A DNA stretch of 32,587 bases from Lachnospiraceae bacterium (GTDB taxonomy: Bacteria > Bacillota > Clostridia > Lachnospirales > Lachnospiraceae), in contig JAFZSQ010000063.1 in assembly GCA_017619295.1 (NCBI GenBank), positions 1-32,587 on the forward strand. Direction: 5' to 3'. This document shows, one piece after another, positions 7,811 to 15,173 of the stretch. The translations under genes and the position numbers were made by a program. How positions within the stretch are numbered: the stretch's first letter is position 1; each line of letters starts with the position of its first letter. The notes under the pieces were generated by a model that worked only from the letters and a program-made list of their open reading frames with translations, had not been told where the DNA came from and ran no database searches.

Positions 7811-7859
7811 CCATATCATCACAGATTACATTTTGTCAACTATATTTTACATTTTGTCA
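7811..7859 (-). promoter_or_regulatory. Promoter of the CPBP operon with a 13-bp tandem operator
   Basis: On the minus strand there is a consensus -35, TTGACA (7839 back to 7834), an 18-base spacer, and TATGGT as -10. The 13-mer TGACAAAATGTAA occurs twice as an exact direct repeat: the plus-strand copies TTACATTTTGTCA lie at 7826-7838 and 7847-7859. The start-to-start distance is 21 bp, two helical turns. The first copy covers the -35, as expected for a repressor site; the second lies just upstream. The XRE regulator encoded last in this operon is the best candidate ligand. Confidence 0.75.
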
Positions 7860-7860
7860 T

Positions 7861-7893
7861 TAAAAAATTAGGGCCTTCCTTCAGGAAAGCCCT
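7861..7893 (-). terminator. Rho-independent terminator after the diguanylate cyclase gene
   Basis: A hairpin AGGGC-C-TTCC / TTCA loop / GGAA-A-GCCCT spans 7870-7893, with one internal mismatch. On the minus strand it is followed directly by a T run (AATTTTTTA, from 7869 to 7861). It ends the long minus-strand sugar operon 20 bases after the stop of the GGDEF gene. Confidence 0.88.
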
Positions 7894-7913
7894 AAACTAA
7901 AGCATTTTCAATA

Positions 7914-8990
7914 TTATTTGGATGTGAAGAATCTTCCTTTTCCCTTTCTCTTTGCATCGTAGAGAAGGGCGTCTGCCATCTTTATGGTGTCGGTTATGGC
8001 CACCATGGGCTCCGGTACCGCAATACCTCCGGAAATATGAATCGGAACATCACCGGGTACTCTTGAAAGTCTTCTGTTGACCTTCTTAAGTCGCTCCAGA
8101 GTCTCCTTGTCATCAAAGCTTGAGAGAATAAGGAATTCGTCTCCTCCGTATCTGATTAACTCTTTGTCACTAAAGTATTCCCTGAACAGTGCCGTCACAC
8201 GTAAAAGTGCGTTGTCTCCGTTTTCATGACCGCCGGTATCGTTAATGACTTTGAAATCATCGATATCGATAATTGCTACGGACTTAATTCCTTCGAAATC
8301 ATCCTCCACGATTTTCTCTTCCAGGGCACGTCTGTTATGAAGTCCCGTAAGACCGTCTCTCATGGACAGTTCCTTTAACTTATTCTCCATATACATGTTG
8401 TTATAGAGAGTAAAGTAGTTCTTCATAATAACCGTGACGTCAATCAGGATGAAGATAATAATATTCATCATTCCGGTGGAAAATCCGCCATTGGTGTCAC
8501 AGCTTAGATAACACAGATATGCTCCTGCAGATACAACAACCGCCGTACTGTGAATGGGGTTAAGATTCAGGAAAACCGAAACTGCCATCATAACCGTGGC
8601 CGCAACCCAGTATGAGCCTCCGCCATGACGAACATCATAAGTTGTTATGGTACAGCCCCAGGCCACTATCAGTGTATGGTAGCCGTATCCCACAAGGCTC
8701 AGACGCTTTCTGTCATAGAGAGCAGGATTTTTCTCTGCTGCCGAAAGAACCAGGTCCGTCCCAAGAGATGCCAATGCCAGAATTGCATACAAAGACATAT
8801 ACACCTTCATCAGAGGATTCTGATGGTTGTAATTAAAGTAACCGAAAATCAGCATGAACACTTCCATTCCGATAATGAAACGCAGAATTACATGTTCGGA
8901 CTTTGCAGCCTTCTTATACTGTTTGTGTGTGAATTCCGTAATGGAGATGAAGTCTTCTTTTGTGAACTTCGCAAGCAGTTTCTTAATCAT
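7914..8990 (-). CDS. Membrane-bound diguanylate cyclase (GGDEF domain)
   Basis: A 358-aa protein. About six membrane segments fill residues 35-195, followed by a short linker and a complete GGDEF domain. The domain starts at DGLTGLHNRRALE (212-224), contains the DIDDFKVINDTGGHENGD metal and nucleotide region (242-259), and has an intact GGDEF at 282-286, so it should make cyclic di-GMP. The RxxD product-inhibition site normally found five residues before GGDEF is absent (the residues are YFSD), so feedback inhibition is not expected. The N-terminal membrane region is not a recognised MHYT or MASE motif that I can name. It begins 36 bases after the GH18 gene stop and ends at a terminator, so it is probably co-transcribed with the glycosidase. 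Confidence 0.92.
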   Translation of the reverse strand: MIKKLLAKFTKEDFISITEFTHKQYKKAAKSEHVILRFIIGMEVFMLIFGYFNYNHQNPLMKVYMSLYAILALASLGTDLVLSAAEKNPALYDRKRLSLVGYGYHTLIVAWGCTITTYDVRHGGGSYWVAATVMMAVSVFLNLNPIHSTAVVVSAGAYLCYLSCDTNGGFSTGMMNIIIFILIDVTVIMKNYFTLYNNMYMENKLKELSMRDGLTGLHNRRALEEKIVEDDFEGIKSVAIIDIDDFKVINDTGGHENGDNALLRVTALFREYFSDKELIRYGGDEFLILSSFDDKETLERLKKVNRRLSRVPGDVPIHISGGIAVPEPMVAITDTIKMADALLYDAKRKGKGRFFTSK

Positions 8991-9026
8991 GATACCTATT
9001 ATACATATATAACAGGGAAAAACAAA

Positions 9027-10541
9027 CTATTTTCCGTTCAAATAATCACCCATATGGCCTATCATCAGATGATCCTCCGTATCCTGAGAGGATTCCCAGA
9101 CGATGATACCCGCACATTTATAGCGCTGAATCATATCAAGCTTAAGCTGGAGAGTAAGGGGATTTTCGTAGGAAACGTACCATCCGTAATACTCTGACTC
9201 AGGGTCGTTGTTGTAAAGGTATGTAGCTCCTGCGACCTTGTCGTAGCCGAAGTTCCAGCCGGTCTTGGTGCCGTTTTCGGAGTTATCGAATTTCTCACCG
9301 AATACATATGTATCGCCCTGAAGGTCGTAGGTGTAGCCCTTAACAGCCTCCTTCTCCCAGGCCTGTGTGTCCTCAATCGTCGCAGAATCGCCGTTGAAGT
9401 GAGCGGTGTCGTCAATCTCGACGTTTACAACGCTTGAAGGTATTTCATCGGACTTGATCTTAAACCAGGTGGTGTACATGGGTGAGCCGATGTTAATCTT
9501 GGACGCAGGCATTCCTCTGTTTACAAAGTAAGCAATTCCGCTCTTTGTAAGGGCTGTGCTTGATGCGTGACCTGTAACTCCGTCCCAGGTACCTGCCAGA
9601 TCATAGGTCATTATGTTGATAAAATCCAAATAGGGCTCAAATGCCGGCCAATCCTGGCAGGGAAGAGTCCAGCCTGTAGAACCGGATGCACAGGAGGTAA
9701 TAAGTTTCTCCCCGTCACCGAATTCTGCAGTGAATCTCTCTCTCATTTCTTTCAAAAGAGCCGCATAGTTTTCGTTGTCTTCCTTAGGTGTTCCCCAGAT
9801 AGGACAGCCTTCGTCGGATTCATCCTCGGGCCATCTCTCGCCGTCAGGGTCACCTGCAGGATACTCCCAGTCAATGTCGATACCGGCAATCCAAGGGTAC
9901 TCCTTCATCAGATCAACACAGCTGTCGATGAAGCTTGTACGTCCCTCAGGGGTATAACACATCTCTGAGAAAAATCCGCTGTCGCTCCATCCACCCACGG
10001 AAATCATAATCTTCACATCGGGATATTTCTCAGCGTAAATTCCGTACTGTGTAAAGTGGTTTCTGGGTGAATCGTTAAGTTCAGATTTCTCCTGATCTTC
10101 AAAATCAGCTTCAGGATAGGTTGATACACAGGCAAACTGGGTTCTGGGCTCGTTTCCTGCGCTTCTCCAGTCAAATGTGGAATCTGTGGTTCCATCATCA
10201 GGGAAAACCTCAAAGAAAGCGTGGTTAACCATTGTAATGGAATCCCAGGCAATGCTTCCTACTTCTCCGCCTGCCATAGCCTCTTTATCTCCAAGATTCC
10301 AGTTGGGATAGTAAGTGATAATCTGCTTACCGCCCTTTTCAAATCTGGGATCGGCCTCCTCGGTGGCTTCAGTTGTAGATGCTTCCGGTTTTGCCTCTTC
10401 AGAAACGGTTTCTGTACTCTCCTCGACGGAAGCTTCCCCTTGTGTGTTCTCGGTGGCTGTCTTAGATGTACCGGGAGAACATGCAAAAAGTGATGCGGTC
10501 ATAACCGTGCAAAGTAATACTGATAAAAATCTTTTTCTCAT
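9027..10541 (-). CDS. Secreted GH18 glycoside hydrolase lipoprotein (chitinase-like)
   Basis: Starting at ATG 10541 (GGAGGG ribosome binding site) the product is 504 aa. An in-frame start 30 codons earlier is rejected because it would bury the signal peptide. Residues 1-21 form a lipoprotein signal with lipobox L-F-A-C21. A Ser/Thr/Glu-rich linker (22-66) precedes the catalytic barrel. SVGGW is at 181-185 and the GH18 motif GIDIDWE at 220-226, with D222, D224 and acid/base E226 intact; an MTYD motif comes later. GH18 enzymes cleave beta-1,4-GlcNAc links in chitin, peptidoglycan or N-glycans. The insertion after the active-site strand is chitinase-like, but an endo-N-acetylglucosaminidase cannot be excluded. 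It is anchored outside the cell and lies downstream of the epimerase. Confidence 0.92.
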   Translation of the reverse strand: MRKRFLSVLLCTVMTASLFACSPGTSKTATENTQGEASVEESTETVSEEAKPEASTTEATEEADPRFEKGGKQIITYYPNWNLGDKEAMAGGEVGSIAWDSITMVNHAFFEVFPDDGTTDSTFDWRSAGNEPRTQFACVSTYPEADFEDQEKSELNDSPRNHFTQYGIYAEKYPDVKIMISVGGWSDSGFFSEMCYTPEGRTSFIDSCVDLMKEYPWIAGIDIDWEYPAGDPDGERWPEDESDEGCPIWGTPKEDNENYAALLKEMRERFTAEFGDGEKLITSCASGSTGWTLPCQDWPAFEPYLDFINIMTYDLAGTWDGVTGHASSTALTKSGIAYFVNRGMPASKINIGSPMYTTWFKIKSDEIPSSVVNVEIDDTAHFNGDSATIEDTQAWEKEAVKGYTYDLQGDTYVFGEKFDNSENGTKTGWNFGYDKVAGATYLYNNDPESEYYGWYVSYENPLTLQLKLDMIQRYKCAGIIVWESSQDTEDHLMIGHMGDYLNGK

Positions 10542-10596
10542 AAAAGAATCCCTCCAATACACTAATTGTATATTGAAGGGGTTCGGATTTACTATT

Positions 10597-10626
10597 TCTA
10601 ATCTTGGTATTTTTTGTCTAATCTTG
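10597..10626 (-). repeat. 10-bp direct repeat upstream of the GH18 gene
   Basis: CAAGATTAGA (minus strand) is repeated exactly, at 10617-10626 and 10597-10606, 20 bp start to start. It lies in the 76-base gap between the epimerase and GH18 genes, about 55-85 bases before the GH18 ATG, and one copy overlaps the epimerase stop. The spacing of about two helical turns suggests a protein-binding site for separate control of the GH18-GGDEF pair. I see no convincing -35/-10 pair. Confidence 0.5.
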
Positions 10627-11856
10627 TTCACTTTGCAAAATCAGACACATTCTCCCATTATGATAAGGGCACTTCCATGGCTCCACTATGGGAAGGTTCT
10701 TTATGGGCGAGCCATCCTTATCAACCTGTGAATACCACTCAAGTCCCGTTCTTTGGTCTATCATATTCTTCTTAATAAACTTCCAGATATCCTCGGCTGC
10801 AGCGGCAAATTTTTCTGCCTCCTTCGTATTCCCGAGAGCAAGGGATTTCTTTGCTGCATTGGCAAAGCCTAAAACCGCCTCGGCCTGAACCCACCAGATT
10901 CTGTTGGTGTCATCCACTCCGGCCTCGTTCTCATTTAAAAGAGAATGGTCGACATATGCGGTTTCATATATGTTTTGCGCCAGATTCCTGGTAATGGGAC
11001 GGATTGATTCGGTATATTCCGTGTCTCCCAAAATATCAAGGCCTCTGTCCGTAAGCCAGGATGTTTCTATATCATGGCCGTAGGAGTGCAAATCAATAAG
11101 GGACTGGTAATCTTTATCGAAAAATACCTCCTGCCTTGAAAGGCCGGGATTATAGACCTTTCCTTTGAAGATATCAAGGATAAATCTTATATCCTTTGAA
11201 ACGCTCTCTGCCTCATTTTCGGGAATGCCACAGTAACTTAAACATACGTCGTTTTCTTTAATTACACGAAGGTATTCCGTGTAAGCCTCGAAGACATGCA
11301 AAAGGGTATTCATGGTTCTTCCGGCTTCCACACCGTTCTCTGAAAGCTTCTCGTTGTCCGCGGGATTAAAATCCCTTGTGAAAGCCTCAAGATATCCCTT
11401 CTCATCCCTGCATTTTTCTTCGATGGTGCGCCTTATTTCAAAGGCTTGTTTTAAGGCCTCGGTGTTTTTGGAGGCATCAAAATACGATGACAGGGCATAA
11501 ATCGCAAAAGCCTGATTATAGGTATGCTTGGTGTCATCGTCCACTATTCCGTCGTATTGCAAAGCCCAGTAAACTCCGCCGTTTATGTTATCGACGCAGT
11601 ACTTCTTTAAAAAATCGTAGGCATGCTTTGCTTCTTCCAAAAGACTTCTGTCTTTTATAAGCATATATGCATTGGAAAAGAACCAGAGAATACGGCTGTT
11701 TAAAATACACCCTTTTACCGCGCTTTTATCAAGCTTCAAATCATAAGATAAGAGGCCGTAATAACCGCCGTATTCGTCGTCTCTAAGTCCTTTCCAAAAA
11801 GGGATAATTCCATGTGTGAGATGCGAGTACATCTCTTTTTTCATGGTATCAAACAT
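10618..11856 (-). CDS. Cellobiose 2-epimerase (AGE superfamily)
   Basis: A 412-aa cytoplasmic protein of the (alpha/alpha)6-barrel AGE superfamily. It closely resembles my recollection of Ruminococcus albus cellobiose 2-epimerase: LRDDEYGGYYGLLSY (24-38), KGCILNSRILWF (48-59), HTYNQAFAIYALSSY (111-125), YGHDIETSWL (259-268), WWVQAEAVLGF (321-331) and PWKCPYHNGRMC (393-404). The catalytic pair corresponds to H261 and H399, with R55, E264, W267 and E326 also conserved. The enzyme flips C2 of the reducing-end sugar of beta-1,4 disaccharides, giving glucosyl-mannose from cellobiose or mannosyl-glucose from mannobiose. It follows the mannose isomerase by 21 bases. In known mannan pathways the product goes to a GH130 phosphorylase, which is not in this window. 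Confidence 0.92.
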   Translation of the reverse strand: MFDTMKKEMYSHLTHGIIPFWKGLRDDEYGGYYGLLSYDLKLDKSAVKGCILNSRILWFFSNAYMLIKDRSLLEEAKHAYDFLKKYCVDNINGGVYWALQYDGIVDDDTKHTYNQAFAIYALSSYFDASKNTEALKQAFEIRRTIEEKCRDEKGYLEAFTRDFNPADNEKLSENGVEAGRTMNTLLHVFEAYTEYLRVIKENDVCLSYCGIPENEAESVSKDIRFILDIFKGKVYNPGLSRQEVFFDKDYQSLIDLHSYGHDIETSWLTDRGLDILGDTEYTESIRPITRNLAQNIYETAYVDHSLLNENEAGVDDTNRIWWVQAEAVLGFANAAKKSLALGNTKEAEKFAAAAEDIWKFIKKNMIDQRTGLEWYSQVDKDGSPIKNLPIVEPWKCPYHNGRMCLILQSEQD

Positions 11857-11877
11857 TTTGTAACCCCAACCCCAATA

Positions 11878-13128
11878 CTAATTATTCGTCTCAAAAATTG
11901 CTCTCGCTATGGAGTAATCCTCCCTGTTATAAGGAATGAGCATGGCCTGGAATGCATGATATACATCAGATTTGCCGGGCCAAACCGTACCCTTTAACTC
12001 ATTGTTTTCATCAAGCTGATGGAACCATGAACCCGTGGCATGATCCAAAACCACATTGTCAAGGTATCTCATAAAGGCGCTGTAGTCTTCCTTATACTTG
12101 CCCTGTCCCGTTAATCTGAATAAAACAGCGGAGGTATTAATGGCCTCAGCCAAGGTCCAGTGCATTCTGTCTCTAACCACAGGCTTTCCCGTCCAGTCGG
12201 TGGTATAAACTATACCTTCCGCACCGTCGCTGTTCCATCCATCCTTTACGGCTCTGTTATAAAGTCTGCAGGCGCTCTCCACATAATAATCCTTATTATC
12301 GGGATTAACGCTTAATGCCCACTGCACAATAAGTCTTGCCCACTCGATTCCGTGTCCCGGAGTTGCTCCGTAGGGTTTAAAAGGATCGTCGGGTTTCTCC
12401 TTATTCCTGTCCAAATCCGGTTTCCAGTCCTCGGTAAAGTGCTCGGGAATTCTGTATTCGTTATACTTGGACCAATCCAGTACGCGGTCGATTATACGTC
12501 CTGCTCTTTCTTTGTATTTAAGAGCTTTCTCCATATCTTTATCAACTGCTTCGAAAGTATCTGCAACCGCAAGGAAAGCCTCCACGGTATGCATGTTGGC
12601 ATTGATTCCGCGATACTCATCAAGCACTGTAAACTCTGTATTCCAGGTGTCAGCAGATAAGCCCTCTTCCTCGTTCCAGAAGTACTTATCATAGGTTTCA
12701 AGAGCATCCGTCAAAAGTTCCCTTGCTCCTTCCACCCCTGCAAGAAGGGCACTTGAGGCTGCAAGGATAACAAAGGCGTGAGCATAACACTGCTTGGTGG
12801 GAACAATCTCGTTATTGCAGGTCAATCCCGCATACCAGCCGCCGTTGACCTTATCCTTTAACTCTCCTCTAAGGCCCTTAACAGCAGCCTCAGCCAGTTC
12901 CTTGCTTCCTTTTACACCCATCATGGCGCCTATGCTGTATACATGAGCCATTCGACAGGTTATCCAGGTTTCTCTGTTTCTGTCCGTCCAGGGAGTGCCG
13001 TCGTCTCCAAGATAATAGCTTCCGCCTCCGGGTGAAGGAAATCTTCTTCCAAATTCAAGAAGATTCTTTGCTCCTTCTTTCAAAAAATCTTTATTCTCCG
13101 ATGTATCCAAAACATATTTGCCCATCAT
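11878..13128 (-). CDS. Mannose isomerase (YihS-like AGE superfamily)
   Basis: A 416-aa AGE-superfamily protein, a different branch from the neighbouring epimerase. It matches the YihS type throughout: RETWITCRMAHVYSIGAMMG (52-71), KVNGGWYAG, KQCYAHAFVILAASSALLAG, EYRGINANMHTVEAFL, TPGHGIEWARL, DGIVYTTDWTGKPVVRDR and WPGKSDVYHAFQAM. YihS-like enzymes interconvert mannose and fructose (or sulfoquinovose and sulfofructose). No sulfoquinovose pathway gene is nearby, whereas a fructokinase gene overlaps by one base upstream. D-mannose to D-fructose is therefore the best reading, feeding fructose-6-phosphate. The start has two ATGs in tandem (ATGATG), so the first residue is uncertain by one. Confidence 0.9.
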   Translation of the reverse strand: MMGKYVLDTSENKDFLKEGAKNLLEFGRRFPSPGGGSYYLGDDGTPWTDRNRETWITCRMAHVYSIGAMMGVKGSKELAEAAVKGLRGELKDKVNGGWYAGLTCNNEIVPTKQCYAHAFVILAASSALLAGVEGARELLTDALETYDKYFWNEEEGLSADTWNTEFTVLDEYRGINANMHTVEAFLAVADTFEAVDKDMEKALKYKERAGRIIDRVLDWSKYNEYRIPEHFTEDWKPDLDRNKEKPDDPFKPYGATPGHGIEWARLIVQWALSVNPDNKDYYVESACRLYNRAVKDGWNSDGAEGIVYTTDWTGKPVVRDRMHWTLAEAINTSAVLFRLTGQGKYKEDYSAFMRYLDNVVLDHATGSWFHQLDENNELKGTVWPGKSDVYHAFQAMLIPYNREDYSIARAIFETNN

Positions 13129-14072
13129 TATGACAACGTCCTCTCTATCTCATTAAGAGTCGGTAATGCCGGAATTCCACCGGGTTTCTCCACACAAAGC
13201 CCGCCTGAAACGGCACCGTATTTTCCTGCCGTTTCAAGAATGGCCATTGTTATATCGGAAGTCTTCTTAACTCCCTGACGAAGCAGGCTCGAAAGAAAAC
13301 CTCCCCAATAGGCATCGCCTGCTCCTGTTGTATCTGTCGCTTTTACCTTCATGGCAGGGATCCTTACGGATTCGGTTCCACCGCCTTGTCTGCCGAAATA
13401 AATCTCGGCCCCGTCACCGCCAAGAGTAACCACAACAACTTTTATATCGTTCTCTCTCATGAATGAAGGAATATTGGCCTCTCCACCCACGAAATCAAGT
13501 TCTTCATCGGAAATCTTAAGTAAATCCGTCAAGGGGAAAATCTTCTCGGACTCCTTCTTGCACTCATCAAAGCTCCAGATTTTGTCCCTGTAGTTAATGT
13601 CGAAGCTGACGATTTTGCCACAATCCTTTGCTTTCTTTAGAGCTGTCAAAACCGCATCTCTCTCAGGTAAACCTGACTGGCTCACGCTTCCCGCATGGAC
13701 TATGTCCCACTCACTAAAGTCAACCTTTGCCACGTCGGATTCGGATAAAAGCATGTCGGCACCGGGCTTTCTTGCGAAGGTAAAAGAGCGGTCTCCACTC
13801 TCATCCAAAGTTACAAATGCAAGTGTGGTGGTGGCTTCATCGGTAAGCTCGGGAGCAAGGATTTCCACGTTATCCTTTTTAAGCGTGTTAATAAGGAGTT
13901 TTCCGAAATCGTCGTTTCCGAGTTTTCCAAGAAAACCTGCCTTTATTTCATTTCTTGCAGCACTCACAGCCACGTTGGCAGGAGCACCCCCGGGATTTGC
14001 AGTGTAGGAATTTAGCATTCCTTTTACCGGGGTAAAATCAATCAGCATTTCGCCAATACAAAGTATTTTCAT
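13128..14072 (-). CDS. scrK: Fructokinase (PfkB/ribokinase family)
   Basis: A 314-aa sugar kinase. The N-terminal PfkB signature NPGGAPANVAVSAAR is at 26-40 with a GKLGNDDFG block at 49-57. The C-terminal ATP/anion-hole motif DTTGAGDAYWGGFL is at 247-260, with catalytic base D253. The overall pattern matches bacterial fructokinases rather than ribokinases or phosphofructokinases. It would phosphorylate fructose to fructose-6-phosphate. Its stop overlaps the mannose isomerase start by one base, and it begins 12 bases after the LacI gene, so fructose made from mannose would be captured at once. Fructose from another route, such as sucrose, is a possible alternative source, but no sucrase is in the window. 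Confidence 0.93.
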   Translation of the reverse strand: MKILCIGEMLIDFTPVKGMLNSYTANPGGAPANVAVSAARNEIKAGFLGKLGNDDFGKLLINTLKKDNVEILAPELTDEATTTLAFVTLDESGDRSFTFARKPGADMLLSESDVAKVDFSEWDIVHAGSVSQSGLPERDAVLTALKKAKDCGKIVSFDINYRDKIWSFDECKKESEKIFPLTDLLKISDEELDFVGGEANIPSFMRENDIKVVVVTLGGDGAEIYFGRQGGGTESVRIPAMKVKATDTTGAGDAYWGGFLSSLLRQGVKKTSDITMAILETAGKYGAVSGGLCVEKPGGIPALPTLNEIERTLS

Positions 14073-14084
14073 ATTATTCTCGCT

Positions 14085-15092
14085 TTAATCGTTTATTGGT
14101 TGTACCGAATGTCTTTCGATAAGGGTTCCCGCTACCAGAACACGTCCAACCGAATAGTCGGGATTCTCAAGTTTCTCTAAGATTATTCTTATGGAATTTC
14201 TGACCAAAGCGTCTGTATCTACGCCGTAGGTTGTAATCTTGGGAGAACTCATCTCCGAATATATAAAGTTATCGAATCCCACAACGGAAATATCCTCGGG
14301 AACTCTGTAACCTTCTTTCTGAAGTTTTTTGACCAGGTCAAAGGCTATGGCGTCGGAGTTGCAGACAAAGGCCGTAGGCATATCCTTTGGAAGAACCAGT
14401 TCAATCTTGTCTCCCTCATCGTCTCTGTCCTCAATAAGCCATTCCTTCTTGGTTTCAAGGCCTGCTGCCAGCATTGCACGGTAATAACCGATGTATCTGT
14501 CCATGATGCTGCTGGTGCTTCTGATGCTTCCCACAAAGGCAATTCTTTTGTGTCCCTTATGGATAAGATAATTTGTAAGGATTCCGGAACCGAATACGGA
14601 ATCACTTATGACCGCATCTTCTAAGATATCCTGATCATAGAAATCCATGTAGAGAATGGGCTTGTCGAATTCTCTTAACATGTTTAAGTACTGCTTTGAC
14701 ATCTGTCCGAGAACAATGATGCCCTCTATTCTGTCGGAAGCCAAAAGCGCAGGGGCCTCCAAATCCTTCTCCACCTGCCTCATAATGATTTCCAGCATTC
14801 CCATCTGCTTCTGCTCTGAAAGCATCATCATGGTTCTCTCATAAAGTCTGCTGTAATAGGCATCCTTCGTGATGAAATGCTCGCTTATGAGTATTCCTAT
14901 GGTATGTTTTTCTTTCTCTTTAACCCCTTTGCTGCCGGTGTAGCGATAACCCATTTCCTCCGCTTTCTTCACAATCAATTCGCGGACAGCTTCACTTACG
15001 CCCTCTTTGCCTGTAAGGGCCTTGGATACCGACACTGTACTAACCCCAAGTTCTTTTGCAATATCACCCATGGTAACATTTTTTCTGATCAT
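14085..15092 (-). CDS. LacI-family transcriptional regulator of the sugar locus
   Basis: Starting at ATG 15092 (AGGAG, 7 bases upstream) the product is 335 aa. An in-frame ATG ten codons earlier lacks a ribosome binding site. The LacI helix-turn-helix, TMGDIAKELGVSTVSVSKALTGKEGVSEAVRELI, covers about 7-40 and includes the hinge helix region to 60. The rest is a periplasmic-binding-protein-like effector domain, with conserved AFVCNSDAIAFDLVKKLQKEGYRVPEDISVVGFDN. It leads an operon with fructokinase and mannose isomerase and lies downstream of the CUT1 transporter genes. It is therefore probably the repressor of both units and of itself. The effector is likely a sugar or sugar phosphate of this pathway. 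Confidence 0.93.
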   Translation of the reverse strand: MIRKNVTMGDIAKELGVSTVSVSKALTGKEGVSEAVRELIVKKAEEMGYRYTGSKGVKEKEKHTIGILISEHFITKDAYYSRLYERTMMMLSEQKQMGMLEIIMRQVEKDLEAPALLASDRIEGIIVLGQMSKQYLNMLREFDKPILYMDFYDQDILEDAVISDSVFGSGILTNYLIHKGHKRIAFVGSIRSTSSIMDRYIGYYRAMLAAGLETKKEWLIEDRDDEGDKIELVLPKDMPTAFVCNSDAIAFDLVKKLQKEGYRVPEDISVVGFDNFIYSEMSSPKITTYGVDTDALVRNSIRIILEKLENPDYSVGRVLVAGTLIERHSVQPIND

Positions 15093-15128
15093 ACCGTCTC
15101 TCCTTGCATGATTAATCTTCACTTAATA

Positions 15129-15161
15129 ATCCTACCATAGATAAATTTACCTTACAAAGGT
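15129..15161 (-). promoter_or_regulatory. lacI promoter with overlapping inverted repeat (putative operator)
   Basis: On the minus strand TTGTAA (15157 back to 15152) and TAGGAT (15134 back to 15129) are 17 bases apart and form a plausible promoter. The -35 is embedded in ACCTT-N3-AAGGT (15149-15161). The flanking GGTAAATTT resembles GGTAAAATT motifs in the CUT1 promoter region. This fits repression by the LacI protein encoded just downstream. Confidence 0.6.
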
Positions 15162-15173
15162 TAAATTAGGTCA

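Noticed and set aside
8625-9197. A 190-codon plus-strand frame across the GGDEF and GH18 genes
   Set aside because: It is antisense to two well-supported genes and the gap between them, with no family motif or ribosome binding site.
11878-13128. Sulfoquinovose isomerase as the function of the YihS-like protein
   Set aside because: No sulfosugar kinase, aldolase or transporter is nearby, and a fructokinase gene overlaps it; mannose isomerase fits better.
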